Origin: Tardiphaga alba
GTDB taxonomy: Bacteria; Pseudomonadota; Alphaproteobacteria; Rhizobiales; Xanthobacteraceae
Length of the DNA: 64,000 nucleotides
Assembly (NCBI RefSeq): GCF_018279705.1
Contig: NZ_CP036498.1
Location: 3,985,001-4,049,000, forward strand
Reading direction: 5' to 3'
Both the position numbers and the translations under genes were made by a program. The notes beneath the pieces were generated by a model that saw nothing but the letters and a program-made list of their open reading frames with translations, was not told the origin of the DNA and made no database searches. Every line of letters begins with the position of its first letter. The stretch's first letter is position 1. This document shows positions 42,861 to 51,806 of this stretch, in pieces.

Positions 42861-43094
42861 TCAGCGGAGCATGGATTTTTGACGATTGATGGGTACTCGC
42901 CCCCGGCGCGAAGACGGTTGGCGACGCCTGTTGACGCATAATGTTCCGCCGGCTGCCTGCCTCGCTACTTGGCGGCATCGCTCAATCATCCTGAATGCAG
43001 CGCTTGCGGTCCGACGCGCCGCCTCCTCGACCATTGCGTCGATAGTTGCCCTGATCTTGGTGGCACTATCCCAAGTCCCTTCAGTCCGTTTCAT
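42861..43094 (-). CDS. Small basic hypothetical protein
   Basis: The 77-residue frame (MKRTEGTWDSATKIRATIDA, RTASAAFRMIERCRQVARQA) has a strong GGAGGGAG ribosome site before the ATG. The C-terminal part is Arg-rich and less convincing. Function unknown. Confidence 0.45.
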   Translation of the reverse strand: MKRTEGTWDSATKIRATIDAMVEEAARRTASAAFRMIERCRQVARQAAGGTLCVNRRRQPSSRRGRVPINRQKSMLR

Positions 43095-43117
43095 ACTCCC
43101 TCCTCATCGCTTCACGC

Positions 43118-43318
43118 TCAGATCAGCAAGAACGGTAACAATGTGATCAGTGTTAGAATTGCGAGCACCACTACGACTGCGTCGCGGTTGCTCTCCTGCC
43201 TGTTGCTCATTCGGAGATCATGTACGTTGATGCGATTGTCGTTACCCGCCTCGCGAGACGTTTCCATCGTCATCGAAGCGAGGGTCTTAGCGGCCGTGTT
43301 TCGCTTTGCATTACTCAT
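43118..43318 (-). CDS. Small single-pass membrane protein
   Basis: The 66-residue protein ends in a strong hydrophobic helix (AVVVVLAILTLITLLPFLLI) after a polar N-terminal half. Its start overlaps the Crp/Fnr gene stop (4 bp), so it may be co-translated and in the same operon. Confidence 0.55.
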   Translation of the reverse strand: MSNAKRNTAAKTLASMTMETSREAGNDNRINVHDLRMSNRQESNRDAVVVVLAILTLITLLPFLLI

Positions 43319-44169
43319 GAGTGCAGCTGAGGAGGCTCGATCAGCAGGGACGACCTGCGCTTAACCTGCGAAGTTTCAACAGTACGAAGTGCATCACACC
43401 GACTTTGCGCCTGAGTAGAGCTAATTAAGTTTGAGCTTCCGGCTCTCAGCAGCCGATGGCAAGCGCAAGAGGTCGCTTCAAGTCCCTTGCGATTCTCAAT
43501 AAGTATGGCGCCCCTACTTCGCCGAATGAGGCCGACCTGCTCCATACGACCCATCTCAGTGGTGACACCTGCGCGTCGGACTGCAATTGCTCGGCTTAAT
43601 CCGTCATGAGTGATGTCGATACGATCTGCTCCCAATCGGGAGCTCGCGACGAGGAGCCAGCGGGCGAGACGCTGTCGCAGGTTATGCTTTGTATTGCATG
43701 CGATCAGTTGCGATGCATGCACGGCCACCTCATGTGAATAACGTAGCAGGAGCTTTTGAAACTCCGGCTGCGCCAAAAGAATTTCCCTAAATGTCCTTGC
43801 ATCGATGCGAAGCGCCATTCCGGCAGCCCGCACAATACATCGGTGAGGAGACGCTTCGACACCGTGCAATAGTGGCAAGCCAACAAAATCGTGGACACCC
43901 AGAGTCTGGACCTCCACTGTCGAGCGCCCCTCATCGGCCTTGGCCACCATCGAAGCCATGCCGCTCTCGATCAGATAAACATTCTGCAACTGAACATTCC
44001 GCTCCTGAAGCATCTGACGTGTCTCCAGCGGTGTCGGTTCCGCGTGACGCAAGATGGCCGCCCGACAGGCCCCCGAAAGACGTGCGACGAGTTGGTTGTT
44101 ACAGAACGCCGGCACGCTCTCGCGCGCGACATTCGGCTTGCGGTGACGTGCATCATCCAAAGCGAGCAT
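43315..44169 (-). CDS. Crp/Fnr-family transcriptional regulator
   Basis: An N-terminal cyclic-nucleotide-binding-like domain (LQNVYLIESGMASMVAKADE, GVHDFVGLPLLHGVEASPHR) is joined to a C-terminal helix-turn-helix (DITHDGLSRAIAVRRAGVTT). There are no N-terminal Fe-S cysteines, so it is not a classical Fnr. Crp/Fnr proteins of this type sense small molecules or redox state; the ligand is unknown. The start is MLALDD at 44169 with an AAGG motif (44187 possible). It is divergent from the kinase gene, and its stop overlaps the next small gene by 4 bp. Confidence 0.88.
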   Translation of the reverse strand: MLALDDARHRKPNVARESVPAFCNNQLVARLSGACRAAILRHAEPTPLETRQMLQERNVQLQNVYLIESGMASMVAKADEGRSTVEVQTLGVHDFVGLPLLHGVEASPHRCIVRAAGMALRIDARTFREILLAQPEFQKLLLRYSHEVAVHASQLIACNTKHNLRQRLARWLLVASSRLGADRIDITHDGLSRAIAVRRAGVTTEMGRMEQVGLIRRSRGAILIENRKGLEATSCACHRLLRAGSSNLISSTQAQSRCDALRTVETSQVKRRSSLLIEPPQLHS

Positions 44170-44273
44170 CAGATTCCTTCGCTTCAAGGCAAAGATTCTG
44201 TTCTAAGCCTTCAAAACATGAACCTAAGCGCCGAAATGATGCCTACCAGTCAGGCGCAGCGTGCCTCCGGGTC

Positions 44274-44290
44274 GGGGAAATCCTGACAAT
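44274..44290. promoter_or_regulatory. GGGGAAATCCTGACAAT motif in the crp/kinase divergent region
   Basis: The TCCTGACA core (44281-44288) lies 92 bp before the histidine kinase start. Similar sequences are at 47569 and 49504. Candidate regulatory site. Confidence 0.4.
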
Positions 44291-44372
44291 CGCGTGCGGT
44301 GACACCGATCACAGCGCGAATTGATTATCCGAAGCGCATCGTTAACGTCGTCGGGCCGATCAAAGGGACATC

Positions 44373-46397
44373 ATGGCCTCTCACTCACACGTTGCTCGCC
44401 ACTCATTGATTCTACTCGTCATGGCGGCAGCAATTCCATTGCTGGTGTTTGGGGGCTGGGTGATATTTCTCAGCGCCCGTGAGGAGCGCACGGCGTCGCT
44501 GAACGCAGCCTTCGATACGCTCGATCGTGTTGTGACGCGGGTCTCTTCGGAACTCGTGACGCAGATCGAGGTCGCCGAAACACTCGCAGCATCCGCTTCA
44601 CTCGACCAACCGGACCTTCCCATGTTCTACCGTGAGGCCAAGCGTCTCAAGGACGCTCGTCCGTTGTGGGAGACCATCGAGCTTGTGGACCGCGATGGCA
44701 GCCAGGTACTGAACCTCCTCAGACCCATGGGCTCGGAACTTGGTGCGACCGCCGATCGCGACAATTTCGACAAGGTCATGGAAACAAAAAAGGCTGCCAT
44801 CGGTGGGATCGGGCCGCTGGGACCGATTTCAGGAAAGCGACTTATCGCGCTCCGTGCTCCTGTGGAGCGTGGTGGCAAGGTCAACTACGTTCTTACCGTT
44901 GCGCTCGTGCCGGACGCTGTCAGTCAGATCCTGCGCAGCGCGGGAGCGCCGAAGGGATGGGTTGGCGAAGTCGTGGACGCCAAAGGCAACATCGTCGCGC
45001 GCACAATGGCCAAGCATTTTGAACTCGGGAGCGCTGCGAGCCCTTCAGTCCGAGCCGCAATCGAGCGCGCCCCGGAAGGCTCATATGTAGGCCACTCGCT
45101 GGAGGGGATCGAGGTAGATACGATCTATCGCACCTTGCCCGGCACCGGTGGTTGGTCAGTCCATTTCGGTATCCCATCCGACGCGTTAAATGCGCCGGTG
45201 AAGCGATCAGGATACCTGCTTGCTGCAGGTGGAACCGTTAGTCTCTGTCTTGCCGTCATACTTGCCTGGCTAACAGGCCGTGATATCGCCCAAAGGAGAC
45301 TTGATCAGGAGGCCAAAGCGGCGCTTGAGCTCGGTCTGAGCGAAGAGCGGCGACGACTGGCCATCGACACCGCCGCGATGGGCGTGTTCAATTGGAACAC
45401 GCAAGGTAGTCACGTGGTGGCCTCCACGCGATCGCGAGATCTACTTAATCTGCCCGACGCTCCGCAGCTCGGTAGCGATCGACGCTACAGTCGGGAAGCA
45501 TTTCTGAAAGGTGTTGCGCCCGCCGATCGAGCTATCGTCGCCGATGCATTTGACCAATGCTTTGCGGACGGATTGGTCGATGTCGAGTTTCGAACAGTCT
45601 CGGCTGGCGGCGAACTCCAATGGCGTCGCGCTACAGGGCGACCATCGCAGATCGACACCACGCGAACCGTCCTCGGCGTCATCATCGATATTGATGCGGG
45701 GAAAAGAGCTGAAGCTGAACGCCAGCAACTGCTGTTGAGGCTGGCCCAGGCAGAGGAAAACGAACGTCGCCGAATCGCGCGTGAACTACATGATCAGATC
45801 GGCCAGAGCGTGACAGGACTGCTTCTCGGGCTCAAGAACCTTGAGCAGTCGATCGAAACAGGTGACGGCAAGCCCGGATATGACCGCATCGCTTGGTTGC
45901 GGGAACTCGCCAACGACATTGGCCGCGACATCCATCGCGTTGCGGCAGATCTGAGACCAACTGCGCTCGATGATCTCGGCTTGTATGACGCCTTGCGTGC
46001 GCTTGCTGCGGAATGGAGCACACGTTTCGACATCGTGCTCGATCTACAGATCTCTGGTGAGGTCTCCAGAGTGCCATCCGACATCGAGATTGTCGTCTAC
46101 CGGGTGGTTCAGGAGGCGTTGACCAATATCCTCAAGCATGCGAGGGCCAAGAACGTCAGCCTCTTGATCGACAGGCGGGCGACAGAACTGCGGATCATCG
46201 TCGAGGATGACGGGATTGGGTTCAATCCCATCCCCTCCGAGCCTGCAGGTCAACCTATGCCGGTGAGGCTCGGTCTTTCGGGAATGCACGAACGTTTGAG
46301 CCTGATTTCGGGGACCATGACCATCGAATCCGAGCCAAACGCGGGAACGACCATATTCATCGTAATTTCGCTTATCACTGCAGCAGGTCCGACATGA
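44373..46397 (+). CDS. dCACHE-PAS sensor histidine kinase (NarL-system type)
   Basis: The N-terminal membrane helix (about 12-33) and a second (about 281-300) enclose an extracellular dCACHE-like region. A PAS fold (about 325-445) then leads to a HisKA_3 domain with His473 in RIARELHDQIGQSVT, and an ATPase domain (EALTNILKHARAKNV, VEDDGIGFNP, GLSGMHERL). Such kinases phosphorylate LuxR-type regulators. The next gene is one, and the stop overlaps its start by 4 bp. The signal is unknown; dCACHE domains often bind amino acids or other small molecules. Confidence 0.95.
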   Translation: MASHSHVARHSLILLVMAAAIPLLVFGGWVIFLSAREERTASLNAAFDTLDRVVTRVSSELVTQIEVAETLAASASLDQPDLPMFYREAKRLKDARPLWETIELVDRDGSQVLNLLRPMGSELGATADRDNFDKVMETKKAAIGGIGPLGPISGKRLIALRAPVERGGKVNYVLTVALVPDAVSQILRSAGAPKGWVGEVVDAKGNIVARTMAKHFELGSAASPSVRAAIERAPEGSYVGHSLEGIEVDTIYRTLPGTGGWSVHFGIPSDALNAPVKRSGYLLAAGGTVSLCLAVILAWLTGRDIAQRRLDQEAKAALELGLSEERRRLAIDTAAMGVFNWNTQGSHVVASTRSRDLLNLPDAPQLGSDRRYSREAFLKGVAPADRAIVADAFDQCFADGLVDVEFRTVSAGGELQWRRATGRPSQIDTTRTVLGVIIDIDAGKRAEAERQQLLLRLAQAEENERRRIARELHDQIGQSVTGLLLGLKNLEQSIETGDGKPGYDRIAWLRELANDIGRDIHRVAADLRPTALDDLGLYDALRALAAEWSTRFDIVLDLQISGEVSRVPSDIEIVVYRVVQEALTNILKHARAKNVSLLIDRRATELRIIVEDDGIGFNPIPSEPAGQPMPVRLGLSGMHERLSLISGTMTIESEPNAGTTIFIVISLITAAGPT

Positions 46398-47053
46398 GCG
46401 TCATCCGAATCACTCTGGCCGATGATCATCCGGTGGTATTGGCAGGGATCAAGGCTCTCTTGGATAATGTCAGCGATATTGATGTCGTGGGCGAAGCGAC
46501 AACAGGAACCGAAGCGATCCAGCTCATCAGCGACCGCAAGCCCGACATCGCGGTCATCGACATATCGTTGCCAGAGATCAACGGCCTTGAATTAGCAAAG
46601 CAAGTTGCGGAAAAAGTGCCGAGCGTCAAATTGCTCGCACTTACCGTTCACGAAGATCGTGCCTATGTCCAGCCGCTGCTCAAGGCCGGAGCTAAGGGAT
46701 ATCTCCTCAAGCGCTCTGCTGCAGACGAGCTGATCCGTGCCATCCGTGCCATCGACGGTGGCGGCGTCTATCTCGATCCAGCAATCGCAGGCAAAGCGAT
46801 CCCTGATCTACCCGGCGACAGCGGCGGTCTTGGTAAGATTGCGGCGGCGGAGCTAAGCCAGCGCGAGACCGAAGTTCTTCAGTTGATATCTCAAGGACTT
46901 AGCAACAAGGAGATCGGAGGCCGTCTGGAGATCAGCGTCAAGACCGTAGAGACTCACAAGGCGCGCGCCCTGGAGAAACTTGGCTTGCGCACGCGGGCGG
47001 AAATCGTCCGATACGGGATTGCTCATAGATGGCTGGACAACCTGAGCGAATAG
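46394..47053 (+). CDS. NarL/LuxR-family response regulator
   Basis: The 219-residue regulator has a receiver with Asp10/Asp11 (LADDHP), phospho-acceptor Asp56 (VIDISLP) and Lys109 (KRS), and a LuxR helix-turn-helix (LSQRETEVLQLISQGLSNKE, VKTVETHKARALEKLGL). It is translationally coupled to the kinase. It may control the neighbouring stress genes; this is an inference from proximity. Confidence 0.95.
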   Translation: MSVIRITLADDHPVVLAGIKALLDNVSDIDVVGEATTGTEAIQLISDRKPDIAVIDISLPEINGLELAKQVAEKVPSVKLLALTVHEDRAYVQPLLKAGAKGYLLKRSAADELIRAIRAIDGGGVYLDPAIAGKAIPDLPGDSGGLGKIAAAELSQRETEVLQLISQGLSNKEIGGRLEISVKTVETHKARALEKLGLRTRAEIVRYGIAHRWLDNLSE

Positions 47054-47157
47054 CCAACGCAACATAGTGTACGCCAGCGTACCGGCTTTATCTGAAACTC
47101 TTGATGTCTCCGGGGTTTGTCGTCGCGTCAATCGGCACACAGACAGGAGATAACGGC

Positions 47158-47537
47158 ATGAGATTAACCTTGGTACTCGCAGCCACTTTGCTGGCCGCCT
47201 CAAGCGCCTTCCCAAGTGCCGGGCCAGCGTCAGCCGCGCCCCTTCTGGCACAGGCTGCACACGCGGACCGGAACGACAACGTCGTCGATATCCGCTGGAG
47301 GGGCGTGGATGGCATCATGGGCATCGTGGGTGGCGCCACGGTTATTATAATCGGGGCCCGGGATGGGGACCGGCTCTCGGCGGCCTTGCTGCAGGAGCGA
47401 TCATTGGTGGAGCGATTGCAAACAGCAACGCGCGAGCGGCCAACGACGAGGCTTACTGCATGAACCGCTACAAGTCGTACGATCCGGGCTCTGGCACCTA
47501 TCTGGGATACGATGGCAACCGGCATCCGTGCCCATAG
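47158..47537 (+). pseudogene. BA14K-family secreted protein, split by a -1 shift in a G-run
   Basis: From the ATG at 47158 comes a signal peptide (MRLTLVLAATLLAASSAFPS and onward). The frame breaks near 47352-47363. One extra G in GCCCGGGATGGGG would give RGWGPALGGLAAGAIIGGA, then YCMNRYKSYDPGSGTYLGYD and RHPCP, the hallmark C-terminus of BA14K/lectin-like proteins. The second part is complete to the stop at 47535-47537. The function of the family is unsettled (surface/immunoreactive proteins in Brucella). A stem-loop follows. Confidence 0.75.
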
Positions 47538-47559
47538 CCAGTACTCACCTGAGCCGGCC

Positions 47560-47588
47560 GGGGATGTCAGGAAAATCCTGACATCCCC
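47560..47588. terminator. Perfect 13-bp stem-loop
   Basis: GGGGATGTCAGGA and TCCTGACATCCCC pair with a 3-base loop. No T-run follows, but the stem is strong. Its right arm carries the TCCTGACA motif found before other genes in the cluster. Confidence 0.55.
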
Positions 47589-47666
47589 TCGCGCCGCCTG
47601 ACTGGTGGTCAGCCTCTTGAAGCATCAACCTGGTCCCGAATGCTGAAGACGCCGATCGAGGGACAG

Positions 47667-47864
47667 ATGCACAATCCGCTGTTGCTGGGACTACTACTCA
47701 TGATGTCAGGCGCTGCGCTCGCCTATAGCGGCCTGCCGAACCGGTACGGACAAAGTCCTTTCTTCATGACGCGGAGCGGCCTTACCCTGATATATCCTGC
47801 CATCATTGCCTCGTTGCTGGCGATCGGGGCTGTCCAGATCGTGGCAGCCGTTGCTGCGCACTGA
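47667..47864 (+). CDS. Small two-helix membrane protein
   Basis: The 65-residue protein starts MHNPLLLGLLLMMSGAALAY and has helices at about 5-24 and 41-63. A start at 47640 with an extra 9 residues is possible. The TCCTGACA motif lies 91 bp upstream. Function unknown. Confidence 0.6.
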   Translation: MHNPLLLGLLLMMSGAALAYSGLPNRYGQSPFFMTRSGLTLIYPAIIASLLAIGAVQIVAAVAAH

Positions 47865-47957
47865 CGCATCGTTCGCGCAAATATGGAAGGACCCGGACCT
47901 TTCAGCGCCGATTTCCGCTCAGCAAGAGATCGGCGTTCGGCCTTTGAGGAACCGTTT

Positions 47958-48806
47958 ATGTCGATCAAATCTCTCATCGTATTTCTCGACGCAACCTCCG
48001 GAATGAATGCGCGGATGACATATGCGCTCAATCTGGCAGAGCAGCACGAAGCACATCTCATCGGCATTTCCGTATCGCCGCCGCTCTGGACGCGAACCAA
48101 CGGAGCGATTGATTACACGCGAGGGACTTCTGCCGTTGAGGAGATGGTTGAGCGCCACAGCGCGCAGGAAGGCGCCACTCACGAAACGTCGAAACGCGCT
48201 TTCGATGAGTTGCTCAGGCCAACGGGCCTTAGTCATGAGTTTCGCGCTATTCGTGAGATGGAGGCGGATCAGATCGCGAGACTTCACGCATTACATGCCG
48301 ATCTTGTCATTGTCGGCCACTCCCGACCGGACGGCTTGCCCCATGCGTCTTCGCCCGACGCAATGCTGGTCAAGACCGGCGTGCCCTTCTTAATCGTCCC
48401 AGACGACTGGCATCGGACCGCGCCGGTTGCACAGAACATCATGATCGCATGGAACGCCAGTCGAGAGGCACGCAGAGCTATCACAGACACGTTGCCGCTT
48501 CTCAAAGCGGCCAAGTCTGTCACCGTTACAGTTGTCGATGCTCATGACAATGCCTCATATGGTGAACAACCGGGGGCAGACGTCGCACAGTATCTCTGTC
48601 GTCATGGGGCCAATGTCAGTGTCGAGCAGAGACAATCAGCCGGCCTGCCTATCGCTACCGTATTACGAAAAACTGCGCATGACCTGCAATGTGACCTGAT
48701 TGCGATCGGCGCTTACAGCCATAACCGGCTCAAGCAACTGGTTTTCGGCGGCGTGACACGCTCGATCTTATCCCACGTGGAGGTGCCAACAGTCATTGCA
48801 CATTGA
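47958..48806 (+). CDS. Universal stress protein with two USP domains
   Basis: The 282-residue protein contains two USP folds. The first is SIKSLIVFLDATSGMNARMT; the second starts about residue 160 (QNIMIAWNASREARRAITDT) and ends GAYSHNRLKQLVFGGVTRSI, with the G-2x-G-9x-G(S/T) ATP-loop-like motif. Tandem USPs are typical of stress response clusters. The start at 47958 has GAGGAA upstream; a longer start at 47883 exists. Confidence 0.9.
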   Translation: MSIKSLIVFLDATSGMNARMTYALNLAEQHEAHLIGISVSPPLWTRTNGAIDYTRGTSAVEEMVERHSAQEGATHETSKRAFDELLRPTGLSHEFRAIREMEADQIARLHALHADLVIVGHSRPDGLPHASSPDAMLVKTGVPFLIVPDDWHRTAPVAQNIMIAWNASREARRAITDTLPLLKAAKSVTVTVVDAHDNASYGEQPGADVAQYLCRHGANVSVEQRQSAGLPIATVLRKTAHDLQCDLIAIGAYSHNRLKQLVFGGVTRSILSHVEVPTVIAH

Positions 48807-48853
48807 TGGCTGCGTTCGCTCGATGGCGGACACGACCGCTGCCGCGAACCAAC

Positions 48854-49129
48854 TCAAGATTTCCTGCTGAGCAGTCGAAGTTGCCGATATTCCACCCAGC
48901 CAATACTCCCACGCCATATGACCCTGCACCAGCGATTGCTGATGCAGTATCGTGTATCGACACGTGCTCCTCCCGGAATGACGTCGATCACTGCAAAGCT
49001 CGCGTCCGGTGCTGCGCGTAGCTTGACCGGTCCCCGGGAACGCGCCGGATCAGCTTCGGCTTCGACTATGAATACCGAACCAAACATCACGACAATTGCC
49101 GATCTAACTATCAAATTCTTCACATTCAC
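48854..49129 (-). CDS. Secreted SH3-like protein
   Basis: A signal peptide precedes a bacterial SH3 fold (VKLRAAPDASFAVIDVIPGG, WCRVIWRGSIGWVEYRQL) with two Cys (CISNRWC). Such domains bind cell wall or peptide ligands. 91 residues. It overlaps no gene of its own strand. Confidence 0.75.
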   Translation of the reverse strand: MNVKNLIVRSAIVVMFGSVFIVEAEADPARSRGPVKLRAAPDASFAVIDVIPGGARVDTRYCISNRWCRVIWRGSIGWVEYRQLRLLSRKS

Positions 49130-49219
49130 CTGCGTCGGCTCGCTCTCTGCTTCTCACGGGGAGATGGTACAGGCTGATCTCGCTGATATGCAGCGCGGTC
49201 TGACGCTTCCCGGGCGTCG

Positions 49220-49444
49220 CTAATCGTCCTTGCCAAACGTCTGCATAGCACTGACGACGTCGGCACCTGAAAGAGCCTTCGTCGCGCTCGGCAAAAACCT
49301 GCCCAGCACCGCTGCTTGTCGTCGCACCGAGATCTGCGGTCTGTTGAGGATAGCTGCGGCTCGTATCAGGGTCGCCCCGCTATCGGCGAGTTCGATCAGC
49401 TTGGCAATTTCGTCCGGTGTCCACGGCGACTGAAACTTTCGCAT
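49220..49444 (-). CDS. SANT/Myb-like helix-turn-helix protein
   Basis: The 74-residue protein (MRKFQSPWTPDEIAKLIELA, ATLIRAAAILNRPQISVRRQ) shares the WT.DEI.KL pattern of the protein at 27175. Both are small DNA-binding-like proteins. It is divergent from the PRC-barrel gene, about 150 bp apart. Confidence 0.7.
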   Translation of the reverse strand: MRKFQSPWTPDEIAKLIELADSGATLIRAAAILNRPQISVRRQAAVLGRFLPSATKALSGADVVSAMQTFGKDD

Positions 49445-49503
49445 GACGCCTCTATGCAATTCATTCCACCGTAACAGGGCTACATCGGCGAGAAAATCAA
49501 TTG

Positions 49504-49520
49504 CGGAAAATCCTGACAAG
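49504..49520. promoter_or_regulatory. GGAAAATCCTGACA motif before the PRC-barrel gene
   Basis: TCCTGACA lies at 49511-49518, 86 bp before the start codon of the PRC-barrel gene. It lies in the divergent region with the HTH gene. Confidence 0.4.
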
Positions 49521-49527
49521 GCCGCGA

Positions 49528-49552
49528 GGAACGATAAGCCAGGCGGTCGGTT
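49528..49552 (+). promoter_or_regulatory. EcfG-type general stress promoter
   Basis: GGAAC-N17-GTT ends 44 bp before the PRC-barrel start codon. It is the same motif found before the other PRC-barrel gene at 21357. Confidence 0.45.
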
Positions 49553-49596
49553 GCCAAACCATCGATCCTACCTTCTGGATCGAAATGGAGAAGACT

Positions 49597-49997
49597 ATGA
49601 ATAAACTGCTTTTGACCGCTGCATCGCTGGCCCTGCTCGCATCTCCCGCTCTCGCACAGACTGCGACGACGACACCAGCCGCCCCGGCAGCTACTGCCGC
49701 CAAGTTTGCCACGGTCACAAAGGACGAGATGTTCACGTCGAAGCTCAAGGGGCTCAACGTCATGAACAATCAAAAGGAGACGATTGGCGAAATCAGCGAC
49801 ATTGCCTTTAAGGGCAAGGAGATCAGCGCCTTGATTCTGTCTGTTGGCGGCTTCCTTGGGTAGGAGAGCGCTATGTCGCCGTGGCTCCGGATTCGGTGAA
49901 GATGATGTACGATGCGAAGGCGGAGAAGTGGACCGCCACCATGGATACAAATAAGGACACCCTGAAGAACGCGCCTGAGTTCAAATATCCGAAGTAA
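49597..49997 (+). pseudogene. Secreted PRC-barrel protein, split by a -1 shift in a G-run
   Basis: A signal peptide (MNKLLLTAASLALLASPALA) precedes a PRC-barrel domain (FTSKLKGLNVMNNQKETIGE, KEISALILSVGGFLG). A TAG then follows at 49861. With one extra G in the GGG before it, translation would continue GVGERYVAVAPDSVKMMYDA to a stop at 49995-49997, the full family length. An EcfG-type promoter lies upstream. The gene may be intact in the real genome. Confidence 0.75.
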
Positions 49998-50262
49998 GCC
50001 TATCGATCTACATGGCCGCCGGAATATCCGTCCGACGGCCATGTCGCCCTCGGTGATCAATCGTTGGCAAGATGCCGCTTTCAATTCCTTCCAGCACTCA
50101 TGCAACCGCCCTTCTTTCAACAGTAAGCTTTGATGCGCGAACTATTGCGGTGCATGTATGTCCCTGATTCATCGCGACGTACGCGGAACCAATTGTGCCC
50201 TTGGCCAAAGAATGGCTTTGCGCCTACAGCGTTGATCTCCTGACTTCGAGACGATGGTGCCG

Positions 50263-51507
50263 TTACGTGTCCCTGGTCGAAGCGCTGCTCAACCTTTGGA
50301 TGTCGGGAGCAAAGCTGAGGGCTTGTCTGGCACGAGCAAGAGCCAGTTCCGCATGCGCCGTCGCGGCTTCGGTCATCTCTGCGTTGCCAAGATTCGCCAA
50401 TGCCTGCATCGCCTTCTGCAGACGCATACCCACCTCCACCAGTCCGGCACCATCCCTGGCAATCGGGGCGACAGCGTCGTCAAGCAAATCACGCGCTGCC
50501 ACGGCTGGCACAAATATCCTCGGATACTTGATCTCATCGCGCGGACAATCAGCTCCATCCGTCCAGTTCGAAAGTACGCGCACCATCGTCCCTATGACGT
50601 CTATAGCAGTGCCGGGATCATTGACTGCCGGTGACAGCGCCCGCGACGCCACCTCCGACAGAACGATCAACCCGAAGCGTGGGTCCTGTTCGTATGATCG
50701 CTGGTCGCCAATCTGGAAACAATTGGCGACCTCCCGTGCGATCTCGTCGTCGTGACACGCGACCATGACCGCAAGCCTGCGGTCCAATGTCGCAAAGGTT
50801 CCTGGAAGCGCCGTGACGCAGATGTCGAATTGGCCGCGTTCTGCAATGCGTGAGAGCCCACCCATATCGATCCGCCGGACATATCCAATCTTCCGAGAGA
50901 CGACGGGCGTTCCGGGCGGCTCCAGCAATGGAGCCCGCCTGCCGCCGAGACAAGGGTTTTGGCGACGATCATCAATCGCCTTGTTCACCGCTCGCTCGAC
51001 CTGATCTATGGTTTCACCAAGCCGCCCGAGTCGCGACAAACGATGGATCCAGCGCAGCAGCATCACAACGATCAGTACAACGACGACGACAGTGGCTGCG
51101 AACAAGATCAATCGCCCGCTTGAGCCATAAGCGCCTGTAGACAGCGCGATCAATCCGACCAAACTGAATACAAAAGCGCCGATAAAGGTAGCAAGGGCGC
51201 GCTGAGCCGTCCTGTCTTCGACTACCAGTTGGGCCGCGCGCGGTGTCGCTCCCGTGGCCGCCGAAGCAAAGGCCTGAACCATCGTAGAGATGGAGAATGT
51301 CGCGACAGCGAGCATACTGGCTGCAATAATGCCGAGAATGCGATCGACGGCGTCGGCGCCCACGCGGCTCGACACGGCGTCAGGAATGAGGCGATCGAGA
51401 AAAAGCGCACTGAGGGCGGCTGTGACGCCGAGCAAGCAATAAAGTCCGACGGTGAACCAAAGCTGATTTGCAACGTCCCTGGCGATCCAATCCAGTTTCA
51501 GTCTCAT
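50263..51507 (-). CDS. DUF2254 membrane protein
   Basis: The 414-residue protein begins with four hydrophobic helices (LYCLLGVTAALSALF, ASMLAVATFSISTMVQ and following), then a soluble domain (NCFQIGDQRSYEQDPRFGLI, LSEVASRALSPAVNDPGTAI). This is the DUF2254 plan. The role is unknown; some relatives adjoin ion transporters, as here with NhaA. It is read opposite to its neighbours. Confidence 0.85.
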   Translation of the reverse strand: MRLKLDWIARDVANQLWFTVGLYCLLGVTAALSALFLDRLIPDAVSSRVGADAVDRILGIIAASMLAVATFSISTMVQAFASAATGATPRAAQLVVEDRTAQRALATFIGAFVFSLVGLIALSTGAYGSSGRLILFAATVVVVVLIVVMLLRWIHRLSRLGRLGETIDQVERAVNKAIDDRRQNPCLGGRRAPLLEPPGTPVVSRKIGYVRRIDMGGLSRIAERGQFDICVTALPGTFATLDRRLAVMVACHDDEIAREVANCFQIGDQRSYEQDPRFGLIVLSEVASRALSPAVNDPGTAIDVIGTMVRVLSNWTDGADCPRDEIKYPRIFVPAVAARDLLDDAVAPIARDGAGLVEVGMRLQKAMQALANLGNAEMTEAATAHAELALARARQALSFAPDIQRLSSASTRDT

Positions 51508-51806
51508 TGAATACCCCGAGATCTAATCTGACAACCGGTGTGATGCGAAGCCAATCGCTGCAACTCCTATAGACCACGTATTGCGCCGAGGCGAACTCGT
51601 CATGCCAAATGTCACATTCTGAAAAGCAGGACTGCCAAGCTCATGAATGTCGGCTTTGCGCCTATTGCCTTCACGAAATGACGCAAACCCAAACGCGTGA
51701 CCAGTGAATTCGCTGCACCTTGGCTATGCGCTCCCAAGGATCCAAAAGTCGTTCTCGCCAGGGATCGTTTGTGTTTCTCTGCATTACAAAATCACTGGAG
51801 GTAAAA

